A stretch of 64,000 bases of DNA from Ruegeria lacuscaerulensis (GCF_013034685.1 NZ_WQGO01000001.1:310001-374000), one strand, 5' to 3'; shown: positions 52,966-63,102, counted from the stretch's first letter. The notes: generated by a model not told the origin, from the letters alone. Made by a program: numbers and translations.

Positions 52966-54561
52966 TCATATATCTATGTTTTTCAATACATATGGCAGTT
53001 GCTCAGGCAAATCCTCGGCAATCAAGCCCGGCCCAAAGCTGCGCGCACATTCCACATGCAACCACGCCCCAGTTTCCGCAGCCTGCATGGGCGCGAACCC
53101 TCGGGCCAGCAAACCGGTGATGAACCCGGCCAGCACATCTCCAGACCCCGCCGTTGCCAACCAAGGGGCAGAACGGTCATAAAAAGCCGCATTGATCGAG
53201 CATCTACCATCCGGCGCCGCAATCACCGTATCCGGCCCCTTGAAAAGCACCACACACCCGGCACGCTTGGCCGCCTCTCGCGTGGCATCCACCTTCGAAT
53301 AAGCCGGTCCCTTTGTCGGCGTCGCCGCCAGCTTTTCGGTGATATCCGGGAAGAGCCGCGCAAACTCGCCCCCATGCGGGGTCAGAACGCAATTCTCGTG
53401 CAACTGCCCTAACAGGGCCGCCGGATCATCTGCAAACGCCGTCAGAGCATCCGCATCCAGCACGGTGGCACGCTTAGCCTGCAACACAACCGGCACCAGT
53501 TCGCGCGCCCGCTCCAACCCCATTCCCGGCCCAAGACAGAGCGCATTCAACCGCTCGTCGCCCAGCGCATCCGCAAACCCCTCGGCCCCATCAATCCGCC
53601 TCACCATGAGGGCTGTCACCTGCGCCGCCACCTCCATCTGAGCCGAGCCCGGCACTCCAAGCGTCACCAACCCAGCCCCAATCCGCAAAGCCCCCCGCGC
53701 CGCCAACCGCGCGGCGCCAGTTTTCGCCGCGCCGCCCGTGAGGATAAATGCGTGGCCGTGGGTGTATTTGTGGTCTGCGCGCCCCTTGAACACGCGCTTT
53801 GGAGCACCTTCGATCATTTTCAAAACCGGGCGCTCGGCCTGACTATTCCAATGCTCCGCCAACCCGATGGACTTGACGATCAAGCGGCCCGATTGGATGG
53901 CCCCGCGATCAAGAAAATGTCCACGCTTTGCAAGGTGAAATGCGACCGTCAAGGAGGCCACCGCAAACGGACCGAGTGACTTACCGCTATCAGAACAAAG
54001 CCCAGACGGGGTATCAACCGCGATAACTTTAACGCCCCCTAGCGCAATCCACGCATCCAAGGACTGCAAGACCTGCCCTAGTTCTCCTTCAATGGGACGC
54101 GCCAAGCCCGTACCGAAGACCGAATCCACGACGATGTCGGGCTTTGCCGCATTTTGAAGTGCGCCCTGTTTGCTCAAATGCTGAACAGCCCCCAACTCCA
54201 CCCACCGCCCATAGTTCTCCCGTGCATCCGGCGGCAGTTTCTCGGCATCTCCATACAGAAACACGTCAACTGCCCAGCCCAGCCCATGCAAAAGCCGCGC
54301 TACAACAAACCCGTCACCACCGTTGTTCCCTGGCCCGCACAGCACCACAGCGCGCAGCGGATCCTCTTCATCTGGCCGCAAATATCCCGGGGAGCGCGAG
54401 GGGCTGGCCCCTCGCCTGTTCAACTCCGGCCATTCCTCAAAAATAGCCTCGACAACACCCTGCCCGGCGCGCTCCATCAACTCCAGCCCAGTGAATTCAC
54501 CAGACTCAATTGCTGCCTGTTCAATGGCCCTCATCTGCGCCGCAGTCAGCAATTCTGTCAT
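52966..54561 (-). CDS. nnr: Bifunctional NAD(P)H-hydrate epimerase/dehydratase
   Basis: A 531-residue repair enzyme. The N-terminal YjeF-type epimerase (about 1-230) has CGPGNNGGDGFVVARLL. The C-terminal ADP/ATP-dependent dehydratase (about 245-531) has LTPHGGEFARLFPD and LATAGSGDVLAGFITGLLARG. Together they restore NAD(P)H from its hydrated forms. The start at 54561 matches the family N-terminus (LLTAAQMRAIEQ). Divergent from glnB. Confidence 0.96.
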   Translation of the reverse strand: MTELLTAAQMRAIEQAAIESGEFTGLELMERAGQGVVEAIFEEWPELNRRGASPSRSPGYLRPDEEDPLRAVVLCGPGNNGGDGFVVARLLHGLGWAVDVFLYGDAEKLPPDARENYGRWVELGAVQHLSKQGALQNAAKPDIVVDSVFGTGLARPIEGELGQVLQSLDAWIALGGVKVIAVDTPSGLCSDSGKSLGPFAVASLTVAFHLAKRGHFLDRGAIQSGRLIVKSIGLAEHWNSQAERPVLKMIEGAPKRVFKGRADHKYTHGHAFILTGGAAKTGAARLAARGALRIGAGLVTLGVPGSAQMEVAAQVTALMVRRIDGAEGFADALGDERLNALCLGPGMGLERARELVPVVLQAKRATVLDADALTAFADDPAALLGQLHENCVLTPHGGEFARLFPDITEKLAATPTKGPAYSKVDATREAAKRAGCVVLFKGPDTVIAAPDGRCSINAAFYDRSAPWLATAGSGDVLAGFITGLLARGFAPMQAAETGAWLHVECARSFGPGLIAEDLPEQLPYVLKNIDI

Positions 54562-54719
54562 CTCAAAAACCCAACTCGATTCAATTCTGATTACTTTTTG
54601 AGCAAGTCGAACAAAAAGTAATCTATCACTTCTTTTCCCTGCACCTGCACCAGAGCAAATCCGCAATCCGATTGCCGACCAATCTTAGACGTGGTCAGTG
54701 CCATCCTGACAAGAGTTAA

Positions 54720-55070
<351 letters not shown>

Positions 55071-55102
55071 TCGAACGCACTCAAATCAGAGGAATAGAGA
55101 GT

Positions 55103-56509
55103 ATGAGCAAGGACGCAGTTCTTCAGCTGATCCGTGATGAAGACGCAGAATACGTCGACATCCGCTTCACCGACCCGCGCGGCAAGCTTCAGCACGTCAC
55201 CATCATGTCGGACCAGGTTGACGAAGACTTCCTGGAAGAAGGCTTCATGTTCGACGGCTCGTCGATCGCTGGCTGGAAATCGATCGAAGCATCGGACATG
55301 AAACTGATGCCCGACACCGAAAGCGCCTATGTTGATCCGTTCTACGCGGAAAAGACCATCTGCCTGCACTGCTCGATCGTTGAGCCCGACACTGGCGAAG
55401 CCTATGAGCGTGACCCGCGCGGCACCGCCCAGAAAGCCGAAGCCTACCTGAAAGCTTCGGGTATTGGTGACGTTGCCTACATGGGCCCAGAAGCCGAATT
55501 CTTCCTGTTCGACGACGTCCGTTTCTCGAACAGCATCAACAAGGTATCTTACGAAGTTGATGCAACCGACGCATCGTGGAACACCGACACCGAGTACGAG
55601 ATGGGCAACATGGGCCACCGTCCCGGCGTCAAGGGCGGCTACTTCCCCGTGAACCCCGTTGACGAAGCGCAAGACCTGCGCTCAGAGATGCTGTCGACCA
55701 TGAAGCGCCTGGGCATGAAAGTGGACAAGCACCACCACGAGGTTGCTTCCTGTCAGCACGAGCTGGGCCTGATCTTTGACAGCCTGACCAAGCAAGCTGA
55801 CGAGCTGCAGAAGTACAAGTACGTCATCCACAACGTTGCACATGCCTACGGCAAATCGGCCACCTTCATGCCGAAGCCGATCGCAGGCGACAACGGCACC
55901 GGTATGCACGTGAACATGTCGATCTGGAAAGACGGCAAGCCTCTGTTCGCTGGCGACAAATACGCTGACCTGTCGGACGAAGCGCTATACTTCATCGGTG
56001 GCATCCTGAAGCACGCTAAGACCCTGAACGCCTTCACCAACCCGTCGACCAACAGCTACAAGCGCCTGATCCCGGGCTTTGAAGCACCTGTTCTGCGCGC
56101 CTATTCGGCCCGCAACCGTTCGGGTTGTGTCCGTATTCCGTGGACCGAAAGCCCGAAAGCTAAGCGCGTCGAGGCTCGCTTCCCCGACCCAGCCGCGAAC
56201 CCCTACCTGGCGTTTGCTGCTCTGCTGATGGCTGGTCTGGACGGCATCAAGAACAAAATCGATCCGGGCGAAGCCATGGACAAGAACCTGTACGATCTGC
56301 CGGCCGAAGAACTGGCCGACATCCCGACCGTATGTGGTTCGCTGCGCGAAGCGCTGGAAGCTCTGGCCTCCGATCACGACTTCCTGCTGCAGGGCGACGT
56401 GTTCACCAAAGACCAGATCGACGGCTACATCGCACTGAAGATGGAAGAAGTCGAAACCTACGAGCACACACCGCACCCGGTCGAGTACGGCATGTACTAC
56501 AGCTGCTGA
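55103..56509 (+). CDS. glnA: Glutamine synthetase type I
   Basis: A 468-residue GSI-beta enzyme. It has [14 protein letters not shown] near the start, the metal and ammonia sites in [21 protein letters not shown], and the adenylylation tyrosine at residue 397 (KNLYDLP), exactly as in E. coli. It is regulated post-translationally through GlnB and GlnE. A palindrome and a strong terminator follow. Confidence 0.99.
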   Translation: MSKDAVLQLIRDEDAEYVDIRFTDPRGKLQHVTIMSDQVDEDFLEEGFMFDGSSIAGWKSIEASDMKLMPDTESAYVDPFYAEKTICLHCSIVEPDTGEAYERDPRGTAQKAEAYLKASGIGDVAYMGPEAEFFLFDDVRFSNSINKVSYEVDATDASWNTDTEYEMGNMGHRPGVKGGYFPVNPVDEAQDLRSEMLSTMKRLGMKVDKHHHEVASCQHELGLIFDSLTKQADELQKYKYVIHNVAHAYGKSATFMPKPIAGDNGTGMHVNMSIWKDGKPLFAGDKYADLSDEALYFIGGILKHAKTLNAFTNPSTNSYKRLIPGFEAPVLRAYSARNRSGCVRIPWTESPKAKRVEARFPDPAANPYLAFAALLMAGLDGIKNKIDPGEAMDKNLYDLPAEELADIPTVCGSLREALEALASDHDFLLQGDVFTKDQIDGYIALKMEEVETYEHTPHPVEYGMYYSC

Positions 56510-56513
56510 TCCA

Positions 56514-56534
56514 AGAATTTTCGACGAAAATTCT
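56514..56534. repeat. Dispersed palindrome, copy 2
   Basis: AGAATTTTCG-A-CGAAAATTCT, a perfect 21-bp palindrome five bases after the glnA stop. It matches the copy at 13900-13920 except for a compensated A/T change in both arms, which keeps the pairing. Confidence 0.75.
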
Positions 56535-56537
56535 TCC

Positions 56538-56566
56538 AAGGGCGCCCAACCGGGCGCCCTTGTTTC
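56538..56566 (+). terminator. Terminator of glnBA
   Basis: AAGGGCGCCC and GGGCGCCCTT form a perfect 10-bp stem with an AACC loop, followed by GTTTCGTTT. Confidence 0.82.
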
Positions 56567-56609
56567 GTTTCGGGTGATCTTCCAGACTGCCTGCCAAGGA
56601 GGAGATCCC

Positions 56610-57239
56610 ATGGACACCGAGTTTACGCATTTCGTGACCACCGCCGAAGAATTGGAACAGATAACCGGCGCGCCTCTGCCCCAGATCATCGCCAAGGAAT
56701 TGCCCGCTCTGGATCAGATGTGCCGCGACTTTGTTGCAGCCTCGCCGTTTTGCATCATTGCCTCTGCCAATCCCGACGGACATTTGGATGTGTCACCGCG
56801 CGGAGACCCAAGCGGTTTTGTTCACGTGCTCTCGGACACCCTGATCGCCATCCCCGACCGTCCTGGCAACAAACGCGTGGACACGTTCCACAACATCCTG
56901 AAAGACCCACGCGTCAGTTTGATTTTCTTCGTGCCCGGCAAGATGGAGACATTGCGCATGCGCGGAACGGCCCAAATCTGCGCCGACCCAAAGCTGCTGG
57001 ACACCATGGCCGTGCAAGGTCGCGCGCCCAAGCTGACCCTGCTGATCAAAGTTCAAACCGTCTTCGCGCATTGCCCCAAATGCGTGATCCGCGCAAACCT
57101 GTGGAACCCTCAGGATTGGCCAGATTCGTCAAACCTGCCGAACATGAACGCCATGATGGTCAAGCACGCGCGGATCAACAAAACTCCGGATGAATGGTTC
57201 GAAACCCTCAAGCAAAGCGGAGAACTGGATCTGTACTGA
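56610..57239 (+). CDS. FMN-dependent PPOX-fold protein (MSMEG_1061 type)
   Basis: A 209-residue protein of the pyridoxamine-5'-phosphate-oxidase-like split-barrel family. It has FCIIASANPDGHLDVSPRGDPSG and IPDRPGNKRVDTFHNILKDPRV in parts typical of the flavin-binding face, and a Cys pair in AHCPKCVIRAN. Substrates are unknown; relatives bind FMN or F420. AAGGAGGAG precedes the ATG at 56610. Confidence 0.88.
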   Translation: MDTEFTHFVTTAEELEQITGAPLPQIIAKELPALDQMCRDFVAASPFCIIASANPDGHLDVSPRGDPSGFVHVLSDTLIAIPDRPGNKRVDTFHNILKDPRVSLIFFVPGKMETLRMRGTAQICADPKLLDTMAVQGRAPKLTLLIKVQTVFAHCPKCVIRANLWNPQDWPDSSNLPNMNAMMVKHARINKTPDEWFETLKQSGELDLY

Positions 57240-57309
57240 CCCCCTTTGCGGGACAGCTCTCGGCACGTAAGATGGGAATTGTTCTTTTCAGTCCATCAGG
57301 TTTTTCACC

Positions 57310-58098
57310 ATGTTTCGCCTTGCCCTGCTTTTCGCCTTGATCCTTCCAACTCTTGCGATTGCTGCCCCCTGCGGTGACACAAGCGCCGATTTTGAGGCTT
57401 GGAAAAAGGACTTCGCGAAACAAGCCAAACGCGCGGGTGTAAAGAAGAAAGGCCTCCAGGCACTCGCCCAGACGACCTATGCAACACGCACTATTGCAGC
57501 CGATCGCAACCAGAAGAGTTTCAAATATTCGCTGGACAAATTCATGCAGGTTCGCGGCGCCGACACGATTGTCGCGCAGGGACGCAGGCGCAAGGCGCGA
57601 AACCCGCAATTCTACGCGGCGCTCGAGCGGCAATATGGCGTTCCAGCGGGTGTTCTGATCGCCATTCACGGCATGGAAACCGGCTTTGGCGGCTTTATGG
57701 GCGACAGTCAGGTTGTTTCGGCAATCACCACCCTTGCCTATGATTGCCGCCGGTCGGAATTCTTCATTCCCCATGCGATCGGCGCACTGAAACTGGTGGA
57801 TCAAGGCAGCATTACGACCGCGACACGGGGGGCGAAACATGGCGAATTGGGGCACACGCAGTTCCTGCCCGGCAACGCACTGAACTATGGGGTCGATGCC
57901 ACGGGGGACGGCAAAGTGGATTTCTACAACATGACCGACGCGTTGGCCTCGACCGCGAATTTTCTTCGCAAAAAGGGTTGGAAACCGGGGCGCGGCTACC
58001 AGCAAGGGCAGCCAAACTTTGCCGTCATTCAGCAATGGAATGCTGCCACCGTGTACCAGCAATCCATCGCCATCATGGCCGCGCGAATCGACGGCTAA
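57310..58098 (+). CDS. MltB-like lytic murein transglycosylase
   Basis: A 262-residue exported enzyme. The signal peptide is residues 1-18 (LALLFALILPTLAIA). The catalytic Glu lies in IHGMETGFGGFMGD, and the domain continues with HTQFLPGNALNYGVD and Glu/Asn-rich motifs of family 3 transglycosylases. No lipobox, so soluble in the periplasm. It is shorter than E. coli MltB and lacks a C-terminal peptidoglycan-binding domain. Confidence 0.92.
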   Translation: MFRLALLFALILPTLAIAAPCGDTSADFEAWKKDFAKQAKRAGVKKKGLQALAQTTYATRTIAADRNQKSFKYSLDKFMQVRGADTIVAQGRRRKARNPQFYAALERQYGVPAGVLIAIHGMETGFGGFMGDSQVVSAITTLAYDCRRSEFFIPHAIGALKLVDQGSITTATRGAKHGELGHTQFLPGNALNYGVDATGDGKVDFYNMTDALASTANFLRKKGWKPGRGYQQGQPNFAVIQQWNAATVYQQSIAIMAARIDG

Positions 58099-58296
58099 GG
58101 CTGGCCACAATCTCAGCACGCGCCTCCTTATTTCAGCCACATTCCTGCCACAGACATTTAATGGCCCTTAAATTGCCTAGGTTTCCAGACCGTAATCAAT
58201 CTTTGCAATTTGTGATTTTTTTCCATTTTCGCCCAAATCTGCCCCATTTCTCTCACTAGACTGGAGTCCAAACAGGATGCGACAAAGGAATGCGCA

Positions 58297-59217
58297 GTGA
58301 CTCCGAAGAACAGCTATCATGGTGGTTTGCAGTTTGACGGCGAGACCGATGGCGCGATCGAGCGGTTCAGCGCCATTGTTTCTGCAACGCTTGAAGATTA
58401 CGGGCATCTGGTCGAACGCAAAAGCATTCGTGACGCGACCGAAGCCAGCATCGTCTGCAATCAATATCTGGTGCGTCTGACGCTGGACACACAGGTGCCC
58501 GTGGCTGAAGACCGGTTTGAGCGCATGAACCGCTCGGCTGGTTTGAAGACGCTGCAACGGCCCGTGGTGACGTTGCCGAAAAACCGGCTGACCATTACGA
58601 TCACGCCGGTCTCACCGCTTCTGGACGACCGCGAGATTTCCGAGCTGATGCTGGTGGTTGTCCTGTATCGCATGGTCGACATCTGCGCCACGCAGCGGGT
58701 TGAATGGCTGACGCCCAACACCGTGCTGACCATCGAACAATTCATGAGTGCGTTTGACACTCTACCCCCCGTTAAAAAAAAGAAGCGAAATAGAAAACAG
58801 ATTTTCGAGGCAGTCTCAGGCCCGTTCGCGGAACTGGACACTATTGAGGAAGACCAACTGGACGAGCCACAAAAAAAGGCGCCGCCCCCGGCAGCCCGGC
58901 CGATCCAGTTGTCGGATGAGCAGTTGCTCAGCATCGCTTTTCGGACAGAACCTATCGAGCAGCCTTTGGATCGGGACGACACGCACCCCCTCGACCACGA
59001 CGAACAGCCCAGTGATATCTTGCGACTGACCAGTTGGGGATTGACCGGTGCCGTGGCCAGTGTGTCTGTTCCGATCGCGGCCTCTATGGCCGCTGTGAAC
59101 CTGATCCGGGGCGAAGATTTTCGCCTTAACACTCAGGTGCTTGCCTATTCGGTAGCGATCTCCGCTCTCAGCACAAGCGGGGCCTTCGCAGGTGTTGCCA
59201 ACGTTTTGGGCATGTGA
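58297..59217 (+). CDS. Unknown protein with C-terminal membrane helices
   Basis: A 306-residue protein, not recognised. Residues 1-150 look like a folded alpha/beta domain. A Lys-rich stretch (KKKKRNRKQ, about 161-169) and a disordered Pro/Asp/Glu linker (175-245) follow. Two hydrophobic segments end it (about 248-270 and 284-302). The start is GTG at 58297. The gene has A8, C6 and A7 homopolymer runs around 58767-58875 that could slip. It may be a Roseobacter-specific inner-membrane protein. Confidence 0.72.
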   Translation: MTPKNSYHGGLQFDGETDGAIERFSAIVSATLEDYGHLVERKSIRDATEASIVCNQYLVRLTLDTQVPVAEDRFERMNRSAGLKTLQRPVVTLPKNRLTITITPVSPLLDDREISELMLVVVLYRMVDICATQRVEWLTPNTVLTIEQFMSAFDTLPPVKKKKRNRKQIFEAVSGPFAELDTIEEDQLDEPQKKAPPPAARPIQLSDEQLLSIAFRTEPIEQPLDRDDTHPLDHDEQPSDILRLTSWGLTGAVASVSVPIAASMAAVNLIRGEDFRLNTQVLAYSVAISALSTSGAFAGVANVLGM

Positions 59218-59243
59218 TTCACGAACCTAAGACCCTCCTAGGA

Positions 59244-59269
59244 GGCCCCGCCATCAGGCGGGGTTTTCT
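59244..59269 (+). terminator. Terminator of the unknown gene at 58297
   Basis: CCCCGCC-ATCA-GGCGGGG followed by TTTTCT. It overlaps the 3' end of the convergent DUF3445 gene. Confidence 0.87.
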
Positions 59270-59994
59270 ATATTTGGCAAGCTGTACGCTTTCAGCACGT
59301 AGGTATGGATTGTAAATACCACCGCCTGCGTCTGCGGCAGCCGCAACAGTGTTTGCTTTTCGCTGCGCAGATAAGGCGCGGTTCCGGGGTATTTGATGTG
59401 ACGTGGCTCCTGCGCGCTTCGGGGTTGGTGCAACTCGGCATCATCGTACCACAGCGCGTTGAACCTCCAGAGCGGTCGACCCGGCCGTATCCCGTCGAAC
59501 AAGCGCTGAACACGGCGGGCGATGTCATCGTCATAGCTGTCGACCGGCACATGGATGTCGATCAGCGGGCGCATGAACTTCTCGGACAGGCGCCAACTGG
59601 CCGGAAAACACAAGACGGCCCCGGTCAGAACATGTTCATCGCCGTGTTTTTGCAAGATACAGATATCCTCCTGCACCAGTTTGCACAGGGTCTCCATCGG
59701 CTGGGCGCGGTCGATGATCACCTCTTGCCCATCGGGTCGGGTGACATGGTCGGAGCACCCCGGATAGGCGTGGTGCAGCACAAGATCCAGAAGCTCCTGC
59801 GCCGCCGGTTCAGCGCTTGGGTCCAGCGCCAGAACATCCGCCCGGCGGTCGCGCAACAAAGCTTCTCGGTGCTGCATCTGCGCCGCAAAGGCATCATCGC
59901 GATGCAGCCATGTCTCCATACTGTCGGGCTGGATACCCGGCAGTGGGCGTTGATCTAGCGGGTTGTAGGGAATTGCGGTCTGAAAAATCGTCAT
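59254..59994 (-). CDS. Heme-dependent oxidative N-demethylase family protein (DUF3445)
   Basis: A 246-residue DUF3445 protein. Conserved parts are IPYNPLDQRPLPGIQP, QEDICILQKHGDEHVLTGAVLCFPASWRLSEK (in pieces) and LRSEKQTLLRLPQTQAVVFTIHTYV. Characterised relatives bind heme and remove methyl groups from methylamines, as in dimethylamine monooxygenase. It sits back to back with dddP (123 bp), so both may serve use of algal methylated osmolytes. No partner flavin/ferredoxin reductase gene is adjacent. Confidence 0.85.
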   Translation of the reverse strand: MTIFQTAIPYNPLDQRPLPGIQPDSMETWLHRDDAFAAQMQHREALLRDRRADVLALDPSAEPAAQELLDLVLHHAYPGCSDHVTRPDGQEVIIDRAQPMETLCKLVQEDICILQKHGDEHVLTGAVLCFPASWRLSEKFMRPLIDIHVPVDSYDDDIARRVQRLFDGIRPGRPLWRFNALWYDDAELHQPRSAQEPRHIKYPGTAPYLRSEKQTLLRLPQTQAVVFTIHTYVLKAYSLPNIENPA

Positions 59995-60036
59995 AAGGCT
60001 GATCTATCACTGCAACGCAGAGCTGTCGGTCAAAAA

Positions 60037-60055
60037 GCGACGATCCGACCGTCGC
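60037..60055. promoter_or_regulatory. Inverted repeat between DUF3445 gene and dddP
   Basis: GCGACG-ATCCGAC-CGTCGC lies midway in the 123-bp divergent promoter region. It could bind a shared regulator. Confidence 0.4.
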
Positions 60056-60117
60056 AATTTATCGAGACTGCGCGGCAATGATTCTCCACGCTGAAAAAAC
60101 AGGCAGAGAGGGCATCC

Positions 60118-61461
60118 ATGAACACACATTACCGCGACGGCCGCAAAATCGACCCCACCAAAGGCGCGACCCTTGGTGATGGCACCCCGAACGCATTGGA
60201 CCGGATCGAGATCGGTCCCACCCAACTAGCCTTTTCCGAGTGGGAGGCCGCCGGGTTGACCCTGCCCAACCTTGCCAACATGCGCGAGTATCGCTGGAAA
60301 CGCCTGACGCAAGCGGTCGTGGATCGCGGCTATGGCGGGGTGCTGATGTTCGACCCGCTGAACATCCGCTATGCCACCGACAGCACCAACATGCAGCTTT
60401 GGAACACCCACAACCCGTTTCGCGCCGTACTGCTGTGCGCCGATGGGTACATGGTAATCTGGGACTATAAAAACTCGCCCTTCCTTTCGACCTTCAACCC
60501 GCTGGTGCGCGAACAGCGTTCAGGCGCCGACCTGTTCTATTTCGACCGTGGAGACAAGGTGGATGTGGCAGCTGATGTGTTCTCGAATGAGGTGCGGTTG
60601 CTGATCGAGGAGCATAGCGGCGGCAACAAGCGCTTGGCCGTAGACAAGATCATGCTGCATGGGCTGCGCGCGCTCGAGGCGCAGGGGTTCGAGATCATGG
60701 AGGGCGAAGAACTCACTGAAAAGACCCGCGCGATCAAGGGCCCGGACGAGATTCTGGCCATGCGCTGCGCCCATCATGCCTGCGAGACCGCTGTTGGCGC
60801 GATGGAGCAGTTTGCCCGCGCCAATGTCGGCGACGGCAAGACATCCGAGGATGACATTTGGGCCGTTCTGCACGCTGAAAACATCCGACGCGGCGGTGAA
60901 TGGATTGAAACCCGCCTGCTCGCCTCAGGGCAACGCACGAACCCGTGGTTTCAGGAATGTGGGCCGCGGATCACGCAACAAAATGAGATCATCGCGTTTG
61001 ATACCGACTTGATCGGCTCATACGGAATCTGCATCGACATCTCACGCACATGGTGGATCGGCGATCAGAAACCCCGCCCGGACATGATCTATGCCATGCA
61101 GCACGCGCATGAGCATATCATGACCAATATGGAGATGCTGAAACCCGGCGTCATGATCCCCGAGCTGACGGCCAACTCCCACAAACTGGACGACAAGTTT
61201 CAGGCGCAGAAATACGGTTGTCTGATGCACGGTGTCGGCCTGTGCGATGAATGGCCGTTGGTGGCCTACCCGGACAAGGCGGTTGCGGGCGCTTACGACT
61301 ATGCCTTGGAGCCCGGCATGGTCCTGTGTGTCGAGGCCGCCGTGGGCGAAGTGGGCGGTGACTTTTCCATCAAGCTGGAGGATCAGGTTCTGATTACCGA
61401 GGACGGGTATGAGAACCTGACAACCTATCCGTTCGACCCCCAGCTGATGGGTCTGGCCTAG
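60118..61461 (+). CDS. dddP: DMSP lyase DddP
   Basis: A 447-residue M24-fold enzyme that cleaves dimethylsulfoniopropionate to DMS and acrylate. The metal ligands known from the Ruegeria lacuscaerulensis enzyme are at the same numbers: Asp295, Asp297, Asp307, His371, Glu406 and Glu421. The catalytic base Asp377 (HGVGLCDEWP) is also there. This rules out an ordinary creatinase or Xaa-Pro peptidase. GAGAGGG precedes the ATG. Cytoplasmic, with no signal peptide. Confidence 0.97.
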   Translation: MNTHYRDGRKIDPTKGATLGDGTPNALDRIEIGPTQLAFSEWEAAGLTLPNLANMREYRWKRLTQAVVDRGYGGVLMFDPLNIRYATDSTNMQLWNTHNPFRAVLLCADGYMVIWDYKNSPFLSTFNPLVREQRSGADLFYFDRGDKVDVAADVFSNEVRLLIEEHSGGNKRLAVDKIMLHGLRALEAQGFEIMEGEELTEKTRAIKGPDEILAMRCAHHACETAVGAMEQFARANVGDGKTSEDDIWAVLHAENIRRGGEWIETRLLASGQRTNPWFQECGPRITQQNEIIAFDTDLIGSYGICIDISRTWWIGDQKPRPDMIYAMQHAHEHIMTNMEMLKPGVMIPELTANSHKLDDKFQAQKYGCLMHGVGLCDEWPLVAYPDKAVAGAYDYALEPGMVLCVEAAVGEVGGDFSIKLEDQVLITEDGYENLTTYPFDPQLMGLA

Positions 61462-61640
61462 TCCGGCCAGGTTGAGCGTTTGACATTGCCGTGCCAGTCT
61501 TCGGCGGTTTGCGCCGCGACCGGCGCGGCCTCGGGCCAGTTCTGACCCGCCGCAAAGCTAAGCAGCGCCGTCAGGGCAAGAATGATCAGAAGATCGGGGC
61601 GCAGCGCGGTGCTGCGTGGTGCGCAAGAAATATGTGCCAT
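61458..61640 (-). CDS. Small membrane protein overlapping the end of dddP
   Basis: A 60-residue protein with one hydrophobic helix (about residues 17-32, DLLIILALTALLSFAAG) and a short polar tail. GGAGG lies five bases before the ATG at 61640, good support for translation. The stop overlaps the dddP stop by 4 bp on the other strand. No family recognised. Confidence 0.55.
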   Translation of the reverse strand: MAHISCAPRSTALRPDLLIILALTALLSFAAGQNWPEAAPVAAQTAEDWHGNVKRSTWPD

Positions 61641-61881
61641 CATGGCCTCCGGGATTGTGTGACGTGAACAACGTCAATGTGGAGGTTCCAAACATATTTT
61701 TAAAACGAATATTATTTTGATACTCCATCACATATTTTGATGATAATTGGAACCTACGTTCCGCATCCTGCACTGGATGACCGATCTGTCCTCACCTTCC
61801 CGTGACGCGCGTTACATATGGGTTGAGCGACCCGGTAGAAGCCCACAGTATTGGCGCTAACTTGCGACGTAAGGAACTGCC

Positions 61882-63096
61882 ATGCCCACCGAACGCATTA
61901 CCTTTGCCGGTCACGACGGCAACCAACTTGCTGCGCGCCTTGACCTGCCCGACGGGCCGGTTCTGGCCACGGCGTTGTTTGCCCATTGTTTTACCTGCTC
62001 CAAGGACATTCCCGCCGCCCGTCGCATCGCGGCGCGCTTGGCTGGAATGGGTATTGCCGTTCTGCGTTTTGACTTCACCGGTCTGGGTCACTCTGAAGGC
62101 GAGTTCGCCAACACCACTTTCACTTCCAATGTCGAAGACCTGATTGCCGCCTCTCATTATCTTGCCGGGCGCGACATGGCGCCGTCATTGCTGATTGGGC
62201 ACTCGCTGGGCGGAGCTGCTGTACTGCGCGCCCGCGCTGGCATTCCCAGCGTCAAAGCGGTGGTCACGTTGGGCGCACCTGCCGATCCGGGCCATGTCTC
62301 GCACCATTTCCAGGCCGCTCTGCCCGAGATCGAGCAGGAAGGCTCGGCTGAAGTGACGCTGGGCGGGCGTCCTTTCCGCATTGGTAAGGCCTTTGTCGAC
62401 GACATTTCGGAAACCGAGTTGACCCCCGCCATCAAAGAGCTGAAAGCCGCGCTGCTGATCCTGCACGCCCCCTTGGATGAGACCGTGAGCGTCGACAACG
62501 CCAGCGCCATCTTTATGGCCGCCAAGCACCCCAAAAGCTTTGTTACTCTGGATGATGCCGACCACCTGATCACGCGGGCCTGTGACGCTGAATACGCAGC
62601 CGATGTGATTGCGGCCTGGGTGACACGCTACATAACCCTGTCCCCACCAGCCCCACCGCCCGGCGCCCCCGAAGGCATTGTCCGCGTGACCGAGGCCGAC
62701 CCCAGCGGTTTCTTGCAGGACATTCAATCCGGCCCCCGTCACCATGCGGTCGCGGACGAGCCTGCCTCGTATGGCGGCACCGACCGAGGCATGTCGCCTT
62801 ACGGTTTCGTGTCTTCCGGATTGGGGGCCTGCACCTCGATGACAATTCGCATGTATGCGCGCCGCAAACGCTGGCCGTTGACGGGCATTGTTGTCGACGT
62901 CTGCCACAACAAGGTCCACGGGCAGGATGCGGGGCTAGTCGGCGACGGAAAGGTTGATCTGTTCCGCCGCAAGATCCGGCTCGAAGGTCCTCTGGACGAC
63001 GAGCAGCGCGCCAGGTTGCTGGAAATTGCCGACAAGTGCCCTGTTCACAGGACACTTGAGGGTTCGGCGGAAATTACAACCGAATTGCTGACCTGA
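61882..63096 (+). CDS. Alpha/beta hydrolase-OsmC fusion protein
   Basis: A 404-residue two-domain protein. The hydrolase (about 1-255) has the nucleophile Ser108 in LIGHSLGGAA, an Asp in DETVSVDN and a His in DADHLI. The OsmC domain (about 265-404) has the two redox cysteines in LGACTSMTIRMYAR and DKCPVHRTLEG. OsmC enzymes reduce organic hydroperoxides; the fusion may hydrolyse a peroxidised ester and reduce it. This domain pairing occurs in other proteobacteria. Confidence 0.93.
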   Translation: MPTERITFAGHDGNQLAARLDLPDGPVLATALFAHCFTCSKDIPAARRIAARLAGMGIAVLRFDFTGLGHSEGEFANTTFTSNVEDLIAASHYLAGRDMAPSLLIGHSLGGAAVLRARAGIPSVKAVVTLGAPADPGHVSHHFQAALPEIEQEGSAEVTLGGRPFRIGKAFVDDISETELTPAIKELKAALLILHAPLDETVSVDNASAIFMAAKHPKSFVTLDDADHLITRACDAEYAADVIAAWVTRYITLSPPAPPPGAPEGIVRVTEADPSGFLQDIQSGPRHHAVADEPASYGGTDRGMSPYGFVSSGLGACTSMTIRMYARRKRWPLTGIVVDVCHNKVHGQDAGLVGDGKVDLFRRKIRLEGPLDDEQRARLLEIADKCPVHRTLEGSAEITTELLT

Positions 63097-63102
63097 CGCA
63101 CC

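Noticed and set aside
54640..54660. NtrC binding site upstream of glnB (TGCACC repeats)
   Set aside because: The two TGCACC copies are in direct, not inverted, orientation and are adjacent, unlike the NtrC dyad.
61660..61800. Promoter or element in the AT-rich stretch after dddP
   Set aside because: AT-rich with loose repeats (AATATT, ATATTTTGAT), but no paired -35/-10 boxes or clear dyad that I could defend.
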